A stretch of DNA of 64,000 nucleotides from Pelomonas aquatica (GCF_026712205.1 NZ_JAPPUW010000005.1:1-64000), one strand, 5' to 3'; counted from the first letter of the stretch, positions 44,203 through 54,193 are shown. Notes: generated by a model not told the origin, from the sequence alone. Made by a program: numbers and translations.

Positions 44203-45006
44203 TTATTCCTTGGTTTCGCGGTCCGAGGCGTCGAAATGGGCCTTGACCTCGGCGACGCTGTCGACGATGCCGCTCAGCACCTGGGCCTGGCGCTTGAACT
44301 GGAAGTCCAGCTCACCGAGGTGGCGGTCCAGCGCCTGTTCGACCTGGGAGCCCACGGTGTCCGGCGGCAGGCGCAGCCAGGCGGCCGACTCGCCGCCGTC
44401 GCGCTCGACGACGGCGCCCGCGGCGGCGGCGATGCGCAGCATGGGCCGGTTCTCGCTGAGGGCGTGGATGAAGAGAGTGTCGACGCCGCGGTTGCGTGCG
44501 TGCAGGGCGGCGGCGTCGAACAGCCGCCGGCCCAGGCCGCGGCCGCGCGACTGCCGCAGCACCGACACGCCGAACTCGGCCATCGTGCGCTGCGACGGGC
44601 TCGGCGGCGGTGGCTCGTAGGCCAGATGGGCCAGCGCGACGAGCTGCAGGCGGCGGTTGAAGATGCCCAGCACCTCGTCGCGGCCGAAGTCGATGCCGAG
44701 GGCGTATTTGTGGATCTGCTCGTCCGAGGCCGGGTAGCCGAAGCGCAGATAGCGGTCGTGAGGCTCCAGCGCGAGCAGGTGCTCGACGATGCGGCGGCGG
44801 TGGCGCCGGGCCAGCGCGTGGATGGGCACCCAGGTTGACAGCCGCTCCAGCGCCGCGCGGGCGCTGGCCAGCGGGCCGCCGCCCGGCTCCGCGGGCGCCC
44901 GCGTTGGCGCGGTCTTCGGATCGGGGCCGAAGGCCGACAGCTCGTGGTCCCAGTCCGCCGGGTCGGCGGGCGAGGGCTCGGGGGCGGCGGGAGGGGTTCC
45001 GGGCAT
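44203..45006 (-). CDS. GNAT family N-acetyltransferase
   Basis: A 267-residue protein with a GNAT core at about 75-215. Visible are RRRIVEHLLALEPHDRYLRFGYPASDEQI, then FGVSVLRQSRGRGLGRRLFDAA, the Q/R-x-x-G-x-G acetyl-CoA loop (about 147-160), and a strand/helix FIHALSENRPMLRIAAAAGA. A Pro/Ala-rich N-terminal extension of about 50 residues precedes it and a coil-like C-terminal tail of about 50 follows. Substrate unknown. It is divergent from the ribosomal protein operon. Confidence 0.85.
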   Translation of the reverse strand: MPGTPPAAPEPSPADPADWDHELSAFGPDPKTAPTRAPAEPGGGPLASARAALERLSTWVPIHALARRHRRRIVEHLLALEPHDRYLRFGYPASDEQIHKYALGIDFGRDEVLGIFNRRLQLVALAHLAYEPPPPSPSQRTMAEFGVSVLRQSRGRGLGRRLFDAAALHARNRGVDTLFIHALSENRPMLRIAAAAGAVVERDGGESAAWLRLPPDTVGSQVEQALDRHLGELDFQFKRQAQVLSGIVDSVAEVKAHFDASDRETKE

Positions 45007-45045
45007 GGCTGAATCTTGGAGATGGCTAGATTAGCGCGCCGGGCC

Positions 45046-45075
45046 TTTCCAAGCCATCGATCGCGCTGGTACACT
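45046..45075 (+). promoter_or_regulatory. candidate sigma70 promoter for rplM-rpsI
   Basis: A -35-like TTTCCA (45046-45051) and -10-like TACACT (45070-45075) are separated by 18 bp, upstream of rplM. A leader of about 130 nt follows. The match is moderate (four of six bases at -35), so this is a candidate only. Confidence 0.4.
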
Positions 45076-45216
45076 CGTGGGCTTTTCCGTCAAAAGGCTG
45101 CGGGAAAAATCCGTCCGAGAGGTTGTGCAACAGACACAGCACCGAGGCCGGCCGAAGTTTCAGCCATCCATCGCCGGCTTCTTCTTTGAGGGGTCGGCAC
45201 AGCGAAAGCTACTCTC

Positions 45217-45645
45217 ATGAAGACCTTCAGCGCCAAGCCGGCCGAAGTGACGCACGAGTGGTTTGTGATTGACGCCACCGACAAGGTGCTCGGACGTGTT
45301 GCCAGCGAAGTGGCACTCCGTTTGCGCGGCAAGCACAAGGCCATCTACACGCCTCACGTCGACACCGGTGATTTCATTGTCATCGTCAATGCCGACAAGC
45401 TCCGCGTGACCGGCAACAAGGCCACCGACAAGGTGTACTACCGCCACAGCGGCTTCCCTGGCGGCATCTACGCCACGAAGTTCAAGGACATGCAAGCCAA
45501 GCACCCCGGCCGCGCGCTGGAGAAGGCCGTCAAGGGCATGCTGCCCAAGGGCCCGCTCGGCTATGCCATGGTCAAGAAGCTGAAGGTCTATGCAGGTCCC
45601 ACGCACCCGCACACCGCTCAGCAGCCCAAGGCTCTCGAGATCTAA
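45217..45645 (+). CDS. rplM: 50S ribosomal protein L13
   Basis: A 142-residue ribosomal protein, early assembly protein of the large subunit. It starts [27 protein letters not shown], and [33 protein letters not shown] is the L13 signature. Length is standard. It is followed after 9 bp by rpsI, the universal pairing. The preceding leader of about 130 nt could carry autoregulation as known for E. coli rplM-rpsI, but no structure is asserted. Confidence 0.98.
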   Translation: MKTFSAKPAEVTHEWFVIDATDKVLGRVASEVALRLRGKHKAIYTPHVDTGDFIVIVNADKLRVTGNKATDKVYYRHSGFPGGIYATKFKDMQAKHPGRALEKAVKGMLPKGPLGYAMVKKLKVYAGPTHPHTAQQPKALEI

Positions 45646-45654
45646 GGAACGGCC

Positions 45655-46047
45655 ATGATCGGAAATTGGAACTACGGCACTGGCCGCCGCAAGTCGTCGG
45701 TCGCTCGCGTCTTCATCAAGAAGGGCACGGGCCAGATCATCGTCAACGGCAAGGCCATCGACGCCTACTTCGGTCGTCAGACCTCGATCATGATCGCCAA
45801 GCAGCCCCTGCTGCTGACGAACAACGGCGAGGCCTTCGACATCAAGGTGAACGTGCACGGTGGCGGCGAGTCCGGCCAGGCCGGCGCGCTGCGCCTGGGC
45901 ATCACCCGCGCGCTGATCGACTACGACGCGACGCTCAAGCCCGAACTGAGCCGCGCCGGCTTCGTCACGCGTGACGCGCGTGAAGTCGAGCGTAAGAAGG
46001 TCGGTCTGCACGGCGCCCGTCGCCGCAAGCAGTTCAGCAAGCGCTGA
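45655..46047 (+). CDS. rpsI: 30S ribosomal protein S9
   Basis: A 130-residue ribosomal protein of the small-subunit head. It has [27 protein letters not shown] at the N-terminus and ends in the usual [14 protein letters not shown] tail that reaches the P-site tRNA. Standard length. Second gene of the rplM operon, ended by the terminator at 46068. Confidence 0.98.
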   Translation: MIGNWNYGTGRRKSSVARVFIKKGTGQIIVNGKAIDAYFGRQTSIMIAKQPLLLTNNGEAFDIKVNVHGGGESGQAGALRLGITRALIDYDATLKPELSRAGFVTRDAREVERKKVGLHGARRRKQFSKR

Positions 46048-46067
46048 TCGACGCTTCGCGTTCAAAG

Positions 46068-46093
46068 AGGCCGCACGATCGTGCGGCCTTTTT
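46068..46093 (+). terminator. rho-independent terminator after rpsI
   Basis: The 22-base palindrome begins AGGCCGCACGA and ends CGTGCGGCCT, followed by a T run. It lies 20 bp after the rpsI stop and before erpA. Because both arms are complementary to themselves the stem is long and GC-rich; this is a strong intrinsic terminator. Confidence 0.9.
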
Positions 46094-46138
46094 CATTTCC
46101 GCCGACAATCAGGCATCTCCCAGATTCCAGGAACTTCG

Positions 46139-46504
46139 ATGAGCGCCGTTCTCGAAACCCCCGCTACCGACATCCCCGCCCCGCTGGTGTTCACCGACAG
46201 CGCCGCCGACAAGGTGCGCGACCTCGTCGCCGAGGAGGGCAACCCCGAGCTGAAGCTGCGCGTCTTCGTGCAGGGCGGCGGCTGCTCCGGCTTCCAGTAC
46301 GGCTTCACCTTCGACGAGGCCGTCAACGACGACGACACGCAGATGCAGAAGAACGGCGTCACGCTGCTGATCGATTCGATGAGCCTGCAGTACCTGATGG
46401 GCGCCGAGATCGACTACAAGGAAGACCTGCAGGGCGCCCAGTTCGTCATCAAGAACCCCAACGCGACGACCACCTGCGGCTGCGGCTCCAGCTTCTCGGC
46501 CTGA
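46139..46504 (+). CDS. erpA: iron-sulfur cluster insertion protein ErpA
   Basis: A 121-residue A-type carrier that delivers Fe-S clusters to apo-enzymes. The three cluster-binding Cys residues are in [12 protein letters not shown] (about 49) and [10 protein letters not shown] near the C-terminus (about 113 and 115). The signature [21 protein letters not shown] is present. The ATG is at 46139. It follows rplM-rpsI, as in related genomes, but behind a terminator, so it has its own promoter. Confidence 0.96.
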   Translation: MSAVLETPATDIPAPLVFTDSAADKVRDLVAEEGNPELKLRVFVQGGGCSGFQYGFTFDEAVNDDDTQMQKNGVTLLIDSMSLQYLMGAEIDYKEDLQGAQFVIKNPNATTTCGCGSSFSA

Positions 46505-46529
46505 GTTGGCACTGGCACTTGCACTGAAG

Positions 46530-46549
46530 ACCGCCTCCGGGCGGTTTTC
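46530..46549 (+). terminator. rho-independent terminator after erpA
   Basis: Six-bp stem ACCGCC/GGCGGT with a TCCG loop followed by TTTT. It lies 25 bp after the erpA stop and just before the DHA2 transporter gene. Confidence 0.75.
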
Positions 46550-46562
46550 TGCTTTCTGAGCC

Positions 46563-48005
46563 ATGGCAGCCTCCTCGCCCCCGACCGACCCTCGGCAGGA
46601 GCAGTCCCTGCGCGTGCTGCTGTGGCTGGTGGCCGTCGGCTTCTTCATGCAGACGCTGGACGCCACCATCGTCAACACGGCGCTGCCGGCGATGGCGCGC
46701 AGCCTGGGCGAGAGCCCGCTGCGCATGCAGTCCGTCATCGTCGCCTACTCGCTGACGATGGCCATGCTGATCCCGGCGTCGGGCTGGATGGCCGACCGCT
46801 TCGGCACGCGCCGGGTCTATGTCGGCGCCATCGTGCTCTTCGCCATCGGTTCGCTGCTGTGCGCGCTGTCGCCGAGCCTGAGCGTGCTGGTGGCCGCGCG
46901 TGTCGTGCAGGGGGCGGGCGGCGCGCTGCTGCTGCCGGTCGGCCGCCTCGTCGTGCTGAAGACCTTCCCGCGCGAGCGCTTCCTGCAGGCGATGAGCTTC
47001 GTCGCCATCCCCGGGCTGATCGGCCCGCTGATCGGGCCGACGCTGGGCGGCTGGCTCGTCGAGGTCGCGTCCTGGCACTGGATCTTCCTGATCAACCTGC
47101 CGGTCGGCGTCGTCGGCGCGCTGGCCACGCTGCGCCATATGCCCACGCCGCCGCCGGCCGCCGTCGCGCGCTTCGACGCCGCCGGCTATCTGCTGCTGGC
47201 CTTCGGCATGGTCGCGATCTCGCTGGCGCTGGACGGCCTGTCGGGCCTGGGCCTGCGCCAGGCTTCGGTCCTGGTGCTGATGATCTTCGGCCTGGCCAGC
47301 CTGACGGCCTACTGGCTGCATGCGCTGCGCCGGCCCGACCCGCTGTTCTCGCCGCAGCTCTTCCGCGTCGGCTCGCTGCGCATCGGCCTGCTGGGCAATC
47401 TGTTCTCGCGGCTGGGCAGCTCCTGCATGCCCTTCCTGATCCCGCTGCTGCTGCAGGTGACGATGGGCTATTCGCCCGCCCAGGCCGGCATGATGATGCT
47501 GCCCGTGGCCATCGCCAGCATGTCGATGAAGCGCATGACGACGCCCCTGATCACCCGCCACGGCTACCGCCGCGTGCTGGTCGTCAACACCGGCCTCGTC
47601 GGCCTGACGATGATGAGCTTCGTGTTCGCGTCGCCCGGCCAGCCGCTGGCGCTGCGCATCCTGCAGCTGGCCGTGTTCGGCGCCGTCAACTCGATGCAGT
47701 TCACCGCGATGAACACGCTGACGCTGAAGGACCTCGGGCCCGACACGGCCAGCAGCGGCAACAGCCTGCTGTCCATGGTGCAGATGCTGGCCATGGGTAT
47801 GGGCGTCGCGGCGGCCGGTGCGGTGCTGGCGGCCTTCACGGATGTCTTCGGCAGCGGCGGTGCGCAGACGCTGGATGCCTTCCGCGCGACCTTCGGCTGC
47901 ATGGCCCTGATCACGATGGCCTCGGCGGGCATCTTCTGGCAGCTCGACGCGCGGGACAGCCGCGCGGCCGCCGCCCACGGCGAGGCGGAAGCCGGCGAAG
48001 CCTAG
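46563..48005 (+). CDS. DHA2 family MFS drug efflux transporter
   Basis: A 480-residue membrane protein with about 14 segments, typical of the DHA2/EmrB group. The first helix carries FMQTLDATIVNTALPAMARSLGES, the DHA2 marker with the membrane Asp, and AYSLTMAMLIPASGWMADRFGTRRVYVGAI is motif A. Its proton-driven export substrate is unknown. The start is at 46563. Its TAG overlaps the stop of the convergent anmK gene by a shared CTAG. Confidence 0.92.
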   Translation: MAASSPPTDPRQEQSLRVLLWLVAVGFFMQTLDATIVNTALPAMARSLGESPLRMQSVIVAYSLTMAMLIPASGWMADRFGTRRVYVGAIVLFAIGSLLCALSPSLSVLVAARVVQGAGGALLLPVGRLVVLKTFPRERFLQAMSFVAIPGLIGPLIGPTLGGWLVEVASWHWIFLINLPVGVVGALATLRHMPTPPPAAVARFDAAGYLLLAFGMVAISLALDGLSGLGLRQASVLVLMIFGLASLTAYWLHALRRPDPLFSPQLFRVGSLRIGLLGNLFSRLGSSCMPFLIPLLLQVTMGYSPAQAGMMMLPVAIASMSMKRMTTPLITRHGYRRVLVVNTGLVGLTMMSFVFASPGQPLALRILQLAVFGAVNSMQFTAMNTLTLKDLGPDTASSGNSLLSMVQMLAMGMGVAAAGAVLAAFTDVFGSGGAQTLDAFRATFGCMALITMASAGIFWQLDARDSRAAAAHGEAEAGEA

Positions 48006-49117
48006 GCGGGGTAGAGCGCACCCAGCAGCCGCGGCCCCGCGGCGCCGGTGACGGTGGGCAGGTTGCCCGGCAGCCGCTCGACGAAGCGATGCGCCAGCCA
48101 GGCAAAGGCGGCGGCCTCGACCTGATCCACTGGCAGGCCGTGTTCGGCGCTGGTCTGCACGGCGGCGCCGGGCAGCAGGGCGGCCAGGCGGCGCATCAGC
48201 GCGCCGTTCAGCGCGCCGCCGCCGCAGGCGATCAGCCTTGTCGCGCCGGGCATCTGCGCACGGAGCGCGGCGGCCGCGCAGCGCGCGCTGAGCTCCAGCA
48301 GCGTCGCCTGCACGTCCTCGGGCGCGAGGCCGGGCGTGAGCCGCGCGTCCAGCCAGTGCTGATGGAAGAGGTCGCGGCCCGTGCTCTTGGGCGGCGGCAG
48401 TGCGAACCAGGGCTCGGCCAGCAGCGCGGCCAGCAGTTCGGGCAGCAGGCGGCCGGTTGCGGCCCAGGCGCCGTCGGCGTCGTAGGCCAGGCCGCGGCGG
48501 CGGGCGATCCAGCCATCCATCAGGCAGTTGGCCGGGCCGCAGTCGAAGCCGCCCGTGCGGCCGTCGGCGAAGAGCAGGCTGAGGTTGGCGATGCCGCCCA
48601 GGTTCAGCACGGCCACGTCGCGGCCCGCGGCGCCGAACACGGCGCGATGGAAGGCCGGCACCAGCGGCGCGCCCTGGCCGCCGGCGGCGACATCGCGGCT
48701 GCGCAGGTCGCAGATCACGGCCATGCCGGCCTGCTCGGCCAGCAGCGCGCCGTTCAGCAGCTGGGTCGTGTAGGCCTCGATGCCGCCGGGCCGGTGGCGC
48801 ACCGTCTGCCCGTGGGCGCCCAGCGCGCGTACCTGCGCGCGCGGCGTGCGCGTGGCCTCCAGCAGCTGCGAGACCAGGTCGGCATAGCCGCGCGCGACGG
48901 CATTGGCCGCCAGCGCGGCGCGGTGCAGTTCGTTGTCGCCGGGCGCGTTCAGCGCCAGCAGTTCGTCGCGCAGCGCCGGGGCGAAGGGGGCGTGCACATG
49001 GCCGATGACGGCCATCGCATCCGCGTCGAAGAGCACGCCATCGATGCCGTCGAGCGAGGTGCCCGACATCAGCCCGATGTAGAGGGCCGACGGTTTACTC
49101 AGCGGCGGAGACGCCAT
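48002..49117 (-). CDS. anmK: anhydro-N-acetylmuramic acid kinase
   Basis: A 371-residue sugar kinase that converts anhydro-MurNAc to MurNAc-6-phosphate in cell wall recycling. The nucleotide loop YIGLMSGTSLDGIDGVLFD is at the N-terminus, and NLGGIANLSLLFADGRTGGFDCGPANCLMD and LIACGGGALNGALMRRLA are the family's later motifs. It overlaps the upstream M23 peptidase gene by 23 bp, so both are in one operon, joining wall cleavage and recycling. Confidence 0.95.
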   Translation of the reverse strand: MASPPLSKPSALYIGLMSGTSLDGIDGVLFDADAMAVIGHVHAPFAPALRDELLALNAPGDNELHRAALAANAVARGYADLVSQLLEATRTPRAQVRALGAHGQTVRHRPGGIEAYTTQLLNGALLAEQAGMAVICDLRSRDVAAGGQGAPLVPAFHRAVFGAAGRDVAVLNLGGIANLSLLFADGRTGGFDCGPANCLMDGWIARRRGLAYDADGAWAATGRLLPELLAALLAEPWFALPPPKSTGRDLFHQHWLDARLTPGLAPEDVQATLLELSARCAAAALRAQMPGATRLIACGGGALNGALMRRLAALLPGAAVQTSAEHGLPVDQVEAAAFAWLAHRFVERLPGNLPTVTGAAGPRLLGALYPA

Positions 49118-50483
49118 CCATCGTCTCGGCGACCGACAGCTGGGTCTTCACGCTGGCGACGATCTGCTGGAACTGGGCCTTGGCGTAGTTGGGCAGCGTG
49201 ACGGCCTCGGAGGCGCGCGCGATGGTGCGCGGGTCCATCAGCCGGCTGCCGGCGTGGAACTCGAAGTGCAGATGCGGGCCGGTGGCCCAGCCCGTCATGC
49301 CGACGGCGCCGACGCGCTGGCCCTGCTCGATGCGCTGGCCCTTCTTCACGTCGATCTTGCTGAGGTGGGCGTAGACGGTCTCGCGGTCGCCGCCGTGGCG
49401 GATCTTGACGACATTGCCGAAGCCGCTCTGCCAGCCGGCCATTTCGACCGTGCCGTCGCCCACGGAGCGCACGGCCGTGCCGGTGGGCGCGCCGTAGTCC
49501 ACGCCGTTGTGCTGGCGCCAGGTGTTCAGGATGGGGTGGAAGCGCATCGCGAAGCCGCTGGTGATGCGCGAGAACTCCATCGGGCTGGCCAGGAAGGCGC
49601 GGCGCTTGCTCTGGCCGTCGAAGCCGTAGAAGCTGCTCTTGCCGGTGGCCTGGTCCTTGAACCAGACGGCGCTGTAGGTGCGGCCGTTGTTCGTGAACTC
49701 GCCAGCCACGAGGCGGCCGACGCCGCCGTCCCAGGTCACGGGCTCGCCGTCGGCCGTCAGCGTCTCGTAGACGATGCTGAAGCGGTCGCCCTTGCGCAGC
49801 TCGCGGTGGAAGTCGATGTCGCCGGAGAACATGTCGGCCATCTGCGAGGCGATGGCGTCGGGGATGTTGGCGTCGTCGGTGGCGGCGAACAGCGAGCTGC
49901 GGATCGTGCCGCTGCCCAGGGCCACCTGGGTCTGCAGCGGCGCGGTCTCGGTGCGGGCGCTGAAATGCGCGCCGTCGCGCTCGATCGTCAGGCGCGTGAA
50001 GTGCGTGCCCTGCTGCTCGACCTTCTCGGCCGGGAAGCGCACGACGATCTTCTGCACCTGGCCCGCGGCGTCGGCCGTCAGGTGGACCATCTTGCCGGCG
50101 CGGCCCTGCAGCACGCGGCGACCCAGCGGGTCGGTGCGCAGGAAGGCGGCGGCGGCCGGGTCGAAGGCGCCGGCGCGCCTGAGCAGGCTGTCGGGCGTGT
50201 CGCTGGAGCGGGTGGCCTCGGCGCGGGTCAGGCCGATGGCGTGGGCGGAGAGTTCGTCGAGCTGGGCCGCGATGTCGGGCGTGGGCAGGGCTTCGACCAG
50301 CGTGCGGCGCGGCAGCTCGGCCGCGTCGGGCGCCAGCGGTGCGATGCCGAAGGCGGTCACGGCGAAGCCGCTGAGGATGCCGACGACGGAGGCAGTCAGC
50401 GCGCGCGGATGCCTGGCGGCGAAGGCTTCAGCGCTTTTCAACGCTGTTTGAAGCTGATGCAGACGTTTCTGAACTGCGGTCAC
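49095..50483 (-). CDS. M23 family (LytM) peptidoglycan endopeptidase
   Basis: A 462-residue cell wall endopeptidase. An N-terminal membrane anchor (about 29-50) is followed by a mixed region with OapA/LysM-type character, then the LytM domain. Zinc ligands are visible in RQHNGVDYGAPTGT (His, Asp) and GPHLHFEFHAG (HxH), so it should be active. It resembles MepM. It lies divergent from tyrS with anmK behind it, an arrangement conserved in Burkholderiales. Confidence 0.9.
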   Translation of the reverse strand: MTAVQKRLHQLQTALKSAEAFAARHPRALTASVVGILSGFAVTAFGIAPLAPDAAELPRRTLVEALPTPDIAAQLDELSAHAIGLTRAEATRSSDTPDSLLRRAGAFDPAAAAFLRTDPLGRRVLQGRAGKMVHLTADAAGQVQKIVVRFPAEKVEQQGTHFTRLTIERDGAHFSARTETAPLQTQVALGSGTIRSSLFAATDDANIPDAIASQMADMFSGDIDFHRELRKGDRFSIVYETLTADGEPVTWDGGVGRLVAGEFTNNGRTYSAVWFKDQATGKSSFYGFDGQSKRRAFLASPMEFSRITSGFAMRFHPILNTWRQHNGVDYGAPTGTAVRSVGDGTVEMAGWQSGFGNVVKIRHGGDRETVYAHLSKIDVKKGQRIEQGQRVGAVGMTGWATGPHLHFEFHAGSRLMDPRTIARASEAVTLPNYAKAQFQQIVASVKTQLSVAETMDGVSAAE

Positions 50484-50719
50484 GCGCGGGCATCCCGGGG
50501 TTGTCGCTGGGGCAATCCCGGCCAGGCCGGTTCCATGCGAAGGGCAGCGCGGAGTTCAAAACCATGCTGCCCTTAAAATCCATGCCGGTTGTGTTGAAGC
50601 AACACCCCCGATCCGAAGGGTGAATTCTAACGGCTCCTGTCCACCCGGCATGCCGGTTTACCCCGATGGATCAACAACTTAACAATCGCGTCCGGCCCGC
50701 CGCCGGGTGCTGAGCCGCC

Positions 50720-51946
50720 ATGTCCGACGCCGCCCAATTCCCGATCACCGATGCCGTTCTGGAGGCCCTGGCCGTCACCCGCCGCGGGGTCAACGAACTG
50801 CTGCCGGAGGCCGAGTGGACGAAGAAGCTGGCCCGCTCGGCGGCGACGGGCGTGCCGCTGCGCATCAAGCTGGGCCTGGACCCGACGGCGCCCGACATCC
50901 ACGTCGGCCACACCGTGGTGCTGAACAAGATGCGCCAGCTGCAGGACCTGGGCCACGAGGTCATCTTCCTGATCGGCGACTTCACCTCCATGATCGGCGA
51001 CCCTTCAGGCCGCAACGCCACCCGCCCGCCGCTGACCAAGGAACAGATCCAGGCCAATGCCGAGACCTACTACGCCCAGGCCCGGCTGGTGCTGGACCCG
51101 GCGCGCACCGAGATCCGCTACAACTCCGAATGGAGCGAGCCGCTGGGCGCGGCCGGCATGATCCAACTGGCCAGCAAGTACACGGTGGCCCGCATGCTGG
51201 AGCGCGACGACTTCACGAAGCGCTTCCAGAGCCAGACGCCGATCTCGGTGCACGAGTTCCTCTACCCGCTGATGCAGGGCTACGACTCGGTGGCGCTGAA
51301 GAGCGACCTGGAACTGGGCGGCACCGACCAGAAGTTCAACCTGCTGATGGGCCGCCACCTGCAGCAGGAATACGGCCAGGAGCCGCAGTGCATCCTGACC
51401 ATGCCGCTGCTGGAGGGCCTGGACGGCGTCGAGAAGATGTCCAAGTCCAAGAACAACTACATCGGCATCACGGAGCCGGCCAACACCATGTTCGCTAAGA
51501 TCCTGTCGATCAGCGACGTGCAGATGTGGAAGTGGTACGAGCTGCTGTCCTTCAGGTCCATCGCCGAGATCGCCCAGCTGAAGGCCGAGGTCGAAGGCGG
51601 GCGCAACCCCAAGGAGGCCAAGGTCGCACTGGCCAAGGAGATCACCGCGCGCTTTCACAGCGCCGCGGCGGCCGATGCGGCCGAGGCCGACTTCAACAAC
51701 CGTGCCAAGGGTGGCATCCCGGACGACATCCCCGAGGTGCAGCTCAGCGGCGCGCCGCTGGGGCTGGCCCAGGTGCTGAAGGCGGCCGGCCTGGTGGCCT
51801 CCACCAGCGAGGGCCTGCGCATGATCGAGCAGGGCGGCGTGCGCCGTTCCGGCGAGCTGCTGTCCGACAAGGGCCTGAAGCTCGACGCCGGCGAGCATGT
51901 GCTGCAGGTCGGCAAGCGCAAGTTCGCGCGGGTCGTGCTGGGCTGA
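50720..51946 (+). CDS. tyrS: tyrosyl-tRNA synthetase
   Basis: A 408-residue class I tRNA synthetase. The HIGH-type signature HVGH is at 61-64 and KMSKS at 239-243. Tyr-binding residues sit in [17 protein letters not shown]-terminal S4 RNA-binding domain starts near residue 345 ([22 protein letters not shown]). The form is the TyrZ-like type common in betaproteobacteria. It is divergent from the M23 gene and followed by a terminator. Confidence 0.97.
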   Translation: MSDAAQFPITDAVLEALAVTRRGVNELLPEAEWTKKLARSAATGVPLRIKLGLDPTAPDIHVGHTVVLNKMRQLQDLGHEVIFLIGDFTSMIGDPSGRNATRPPLTKEQIQANAETYYAQARLVLDPARTEIRYNSEWSEPLGAAGMIQLASKYTVARMLERDDFTKRFQSQTPISVHEFLYPLMQGYDSVALKSDLELGGTDQKFNLLMGRHLQQEYGQEPQCILTMPLLEGLDGVEKMSKSKNNYIGITEPANTMFAKILSISDVQMWKWYELLSFRSIAEIAQLKAEVEGGRNPKEAKVALAKEITARFHSAAAADAAEADFNNRAKGGIPDDIPEVQLSGAPLGLAQVLKAAGLVASTSEGLRMIEQGGVRRSGELLSDKGLKLDAGEHVLQVGKRKFARVVLG

Positions 51947-51968
51947 GCGGCGCGGCGAGAGAAAGCAG

Positions 51969-51992
51969 AAGGGAGGCCGAGCCTCCCTTTTT
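51969..51992 (+). terminator. rho-independent terminator after tyrS
   Basis: Stem GGGAGGC/GCCTCCC (51971-51977 with 51981-51987), loop CGA, followed by a run of T. It is 24 bp past the tyrS stop and also faces the convergent gene at 52011. Confidence 0.85.
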
Positions 51993-52010
51993 CGCGTGCG
52001 CGGCCCGGAT

Positions 52011-53606
52011 TCAGATGCAGCCCGGGAACTTGAACGAGGCGATGCGCGTGGACCAGTTGAAGGCCCCGTCGCTCTTCAGGTACTCGGTGGTGTACCAGAA
52101 GGTGCAGTCGTCGACCGGGTCCACCGTCATCGCGCTGTAGTCGCCCCAGCGCGCCAGGTTGGAGCCCGTCTGCGAGCCAGCGCCCTCGAGGATCGAGGTC
52201 TCCGCCTGCATCGTGCCCAGCGGATCATTGGCCGCGCGCGTCGTATAGCGGATGCCCGGATGGATGGCCGTGCTCGACACGCTGTAGCCCAGCGCGATAT
52301 TGCCCTGCTTGTCCTGCGCGATCGAGCCCATCCAGCGCCAGGTGCCGTCCGGGTTGAAGGTGCCCTGCTGGTACACGGCGGTGGCGGTACGCGGGTTGCG
52401 CACCTCGTACCAGCGCACGGCGGCATTGCCGCTCTTGCGCGTGCCGCCCACCTGCACCGAATGGGTGACGACCACACTGTCGTAGCTGCCGAAGTTGCGG
52501 TAGGCAAGACGGAACATCAGCCGATCGGCCAGCGAATCGAGCTTCTGCGACACGCCTGCCTGCGGGATGCAGGTGCCGCCACCGCAGGCGGCGGCGTAGG
52601 ACGCGACCGGCAGCGACGCCGGCGTGCCCGAGAAGCTCGTGTTGGCCGGCGTGGCCCAGTCGACCTGCATCAGCCAGCGGTACAGCGAGTTCGAGCCGCG
52701 CGCCATGAAGATGCCTGGCGAGCCCGCGGGCGGCGCGGTCGTGCCGTCGAGGTCGGCGGGCAGCAGGCCGCCATAGCTCGTGGAGAGCTGGAAGCACTGC
52801 TGCGTGGCCGCCCTGCCGGCCAGCATGGCGCTGCGGTCGTAGGCGCAGGCCTTCGCACCCTGGAAGGTGCTGGTGAACATGTTGAAGCTGATGTAGTAGG
52901 CATCGGGCCACACGCCCATCTTCGGGTAGTCCGGGAACACCGAGCCGTAGCTGAAGGCGTAGAGGTTGTAGGCGCCCGTCGCGTCGGCGGTCTGCGACAC
53001 CGCGACGCACTGGTAGTAGGGCGTGGTCGTCACCGCGAACTGCGAGATGACCCAGCGCTGCGCGAGCTTGTCGAACACGACGACCGGGTCGCCGTCGTTG
53101 TCGGACGCGCAGCGCCCGCCCAGCGGCTGGAACAGCGTGTTGATCGGCACCGGGCCGTACAGCACATTGCCGCTGGCCTTGTCGAACACGGCCAGCGCGG
53201 TGTTGACCGTCTGCACGTATTGCGTCGTGCCGGCCGCGCCGTTGGTGTCGGGCGGCGCGGAATTCACGGTGAAACTGCCCTGCGGGCCGGTAAAGCCCTG
53301 GCCGATGCCGTCGAAGCCCAGGCCGGGCGTCGTCGCGGCGGGCAGGATGGTCTGCGACTGCAGCGCGCCGTCGCTGGGCGTGCCGGGTCCGTCGAGCCAG
53401 GGCAGGGGCTTGGCCGCATGCTCGCGGCCGCTCTTGCTGAGCTCGTCGGGCCTGGGCATCGAGCCGCGCAGCGACTTCAGCGTCGCGTGCTCGGCATGCG
53501 TCACCTCGACGCCGTTGGCATTGGGGGCGGCCTGCGCGGACGAGGTGGCCACGAAGGACAGCGCCAATGCAAGCCACGCGGCGTGTGTTGATCCGGCTCT
53601 TCTCAT
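52011..53606 (-). CDS. large secreted protein, unknown function
   Basis: A 531-residue exported protein. The signal peptide ends in SSAQA-APNANG. The mature part has many aromatic, Ser/Thr/Gly-rich beta segments, with repeated Y-x-x-W and GD/DND elements (QRWVISQFAVTTTPYYQCVAVSQTADATGAYNLYAFSYG, WPDAYYISFNMF, TWRWMGSIAQDKQGNIALGYSVS), consistent with a beta-propeller. Five or six Cys residues suggest disulfides. No catalytic motif is recognised. The GTG-rich region upstream holds its promoter. Similar proteins occur in many soil bacteria as unnamed secreted proteins, from memory. Confidence 0.75.
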   Translation of the reverse strand: MRRAGSTHAAWLALALSFVATSSAQAAPNANGVEVTHAEHATLKSLRGSMPRPDELSKSGREHAAKPLPWLDGPGTPSDGALQSQTILPAATTPGLGFDGIGQGFTGPQGSFTVNSAPPDTNGAAGTTQYVQTVNTALAVFDKASGNVLYGPVPINTLFQPLGGRCASDNDGDPVVVFDKLAQRWVISQFAVTTTPYYQCVAVSQTADATGAYNLYAFSYGSVFPDYPKMGVWPDAYYISFNMFTSTFQGAKACAYDRSAMLAGRAATQQCFQLSTSYGGLLPADLDGTTAPPAGSPGIFMARGSNSLYRWLMQVDWATPANTSFSGTPASLPVASYAAACGGGTCIPQAGVSQKLDSLADRLMFRLAYRNFGSYDSVVVTHSVQVGGTRKSGNAAVRWYEVRNPRTATAVYQQGTFNPDGTWRWMGSIAQDKQGNIALGYSVSSTAIHPGIRYTTRAANDPLGTMQAETSILEGAGSQTGSNLARWGDYSAMTVDPVDDCTFWYTTEYLKSDGAFNWSTRIASFKFPGCI

Positions 53607-53797
53607 GCGTGCTCCTGGTGTGGTTGCGACGACAACGCCGATCACCGACCTTCATGGAGCCGGCGTCGCGCGCGGTCGACGGTGAGGCTGCAGGCCCGGC
53701 TCGGACAGGCAGGTGCGCACATCGTGAACGAAAGGCACATCGGTTGTAAACCCGTCGAAACGATGTCATCCCCTGTTTGCAGGGCATGAGCGCGCGT

Positions 53798-54184
53798 TCA
53801 CCGCAGCCCGGAATCGCAGGCGATCGTGACGTCGACGGTCTGCTGCGCCTGCACGACGGCTTGCACGCTGTCACACCGCGGCAGGGGGCTGTTGTGGATC
53901 CGCACACGAACCTCGGAGCGCCCCGGTCGCGCCGGGATGCGGAAGCGCCCCGCCGCGTCGGTTCGGGAGGTCGCGATCGGGCGGCCGCGCGCATCGCGCA
54001 GCTCGATGGTGGCGTCGGCAAAGGGGGCCGTGCCCGCCTCGCCGCGACGCTGCGGGCCGGGCTGCGTGGGCCACAGCGTCACGGTGCCGCCGACGCCCGA
54101 GCCGGCCCCCTGCGCCGCCACCGGCGCCAGGCCGGCACCGCAGGCCGCGCTGAGGCATAGCGTGCAGCGGACGAGCCGGCGCAT
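53798..54184 (-). CDS. exported carboxypeptidase regulatory-like domain protein
   Basis: A 128-residue protein. Its signal peptide ends ...APVAAQG, and the mature part holds a prealbumin-like beta-sandwich of the CarboxypepD_reg type: GTVTLWPTQPG, ADATIELRDARGRPIATSRTDAAGRFRIPARPG, then VRVRIHNSPLPRCDSVQAVV with a Cys pair. It is transcribed with the tricorn-type protease, from which it is separated by nine bases. The role may be binding or presenting a substrate at the envelope. Confidence 0.75.
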   Translation of the reverse strand: MRRLVRCTLCLSAACGAGLAPVAAQGAGSGVGGTVTLWPTQPGPQRRGEAGTAPFADATIELRDARGRPIATSRTDAAGRFRIPARPGRSEVRVRIHNSPLPRCDSVQAVVQAQQTVDVTIACDSGLR

Positions 54185-54193
54185 GGCGGTCGC

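Noticed and set aside
50591-50605. Hairpin GTGTTG-AAG-CAACAC upstream of tyrS
   Set aside because: It lies between divergent genes, has a short stem and no T run, so it is neither a terminator nor a clear operator.
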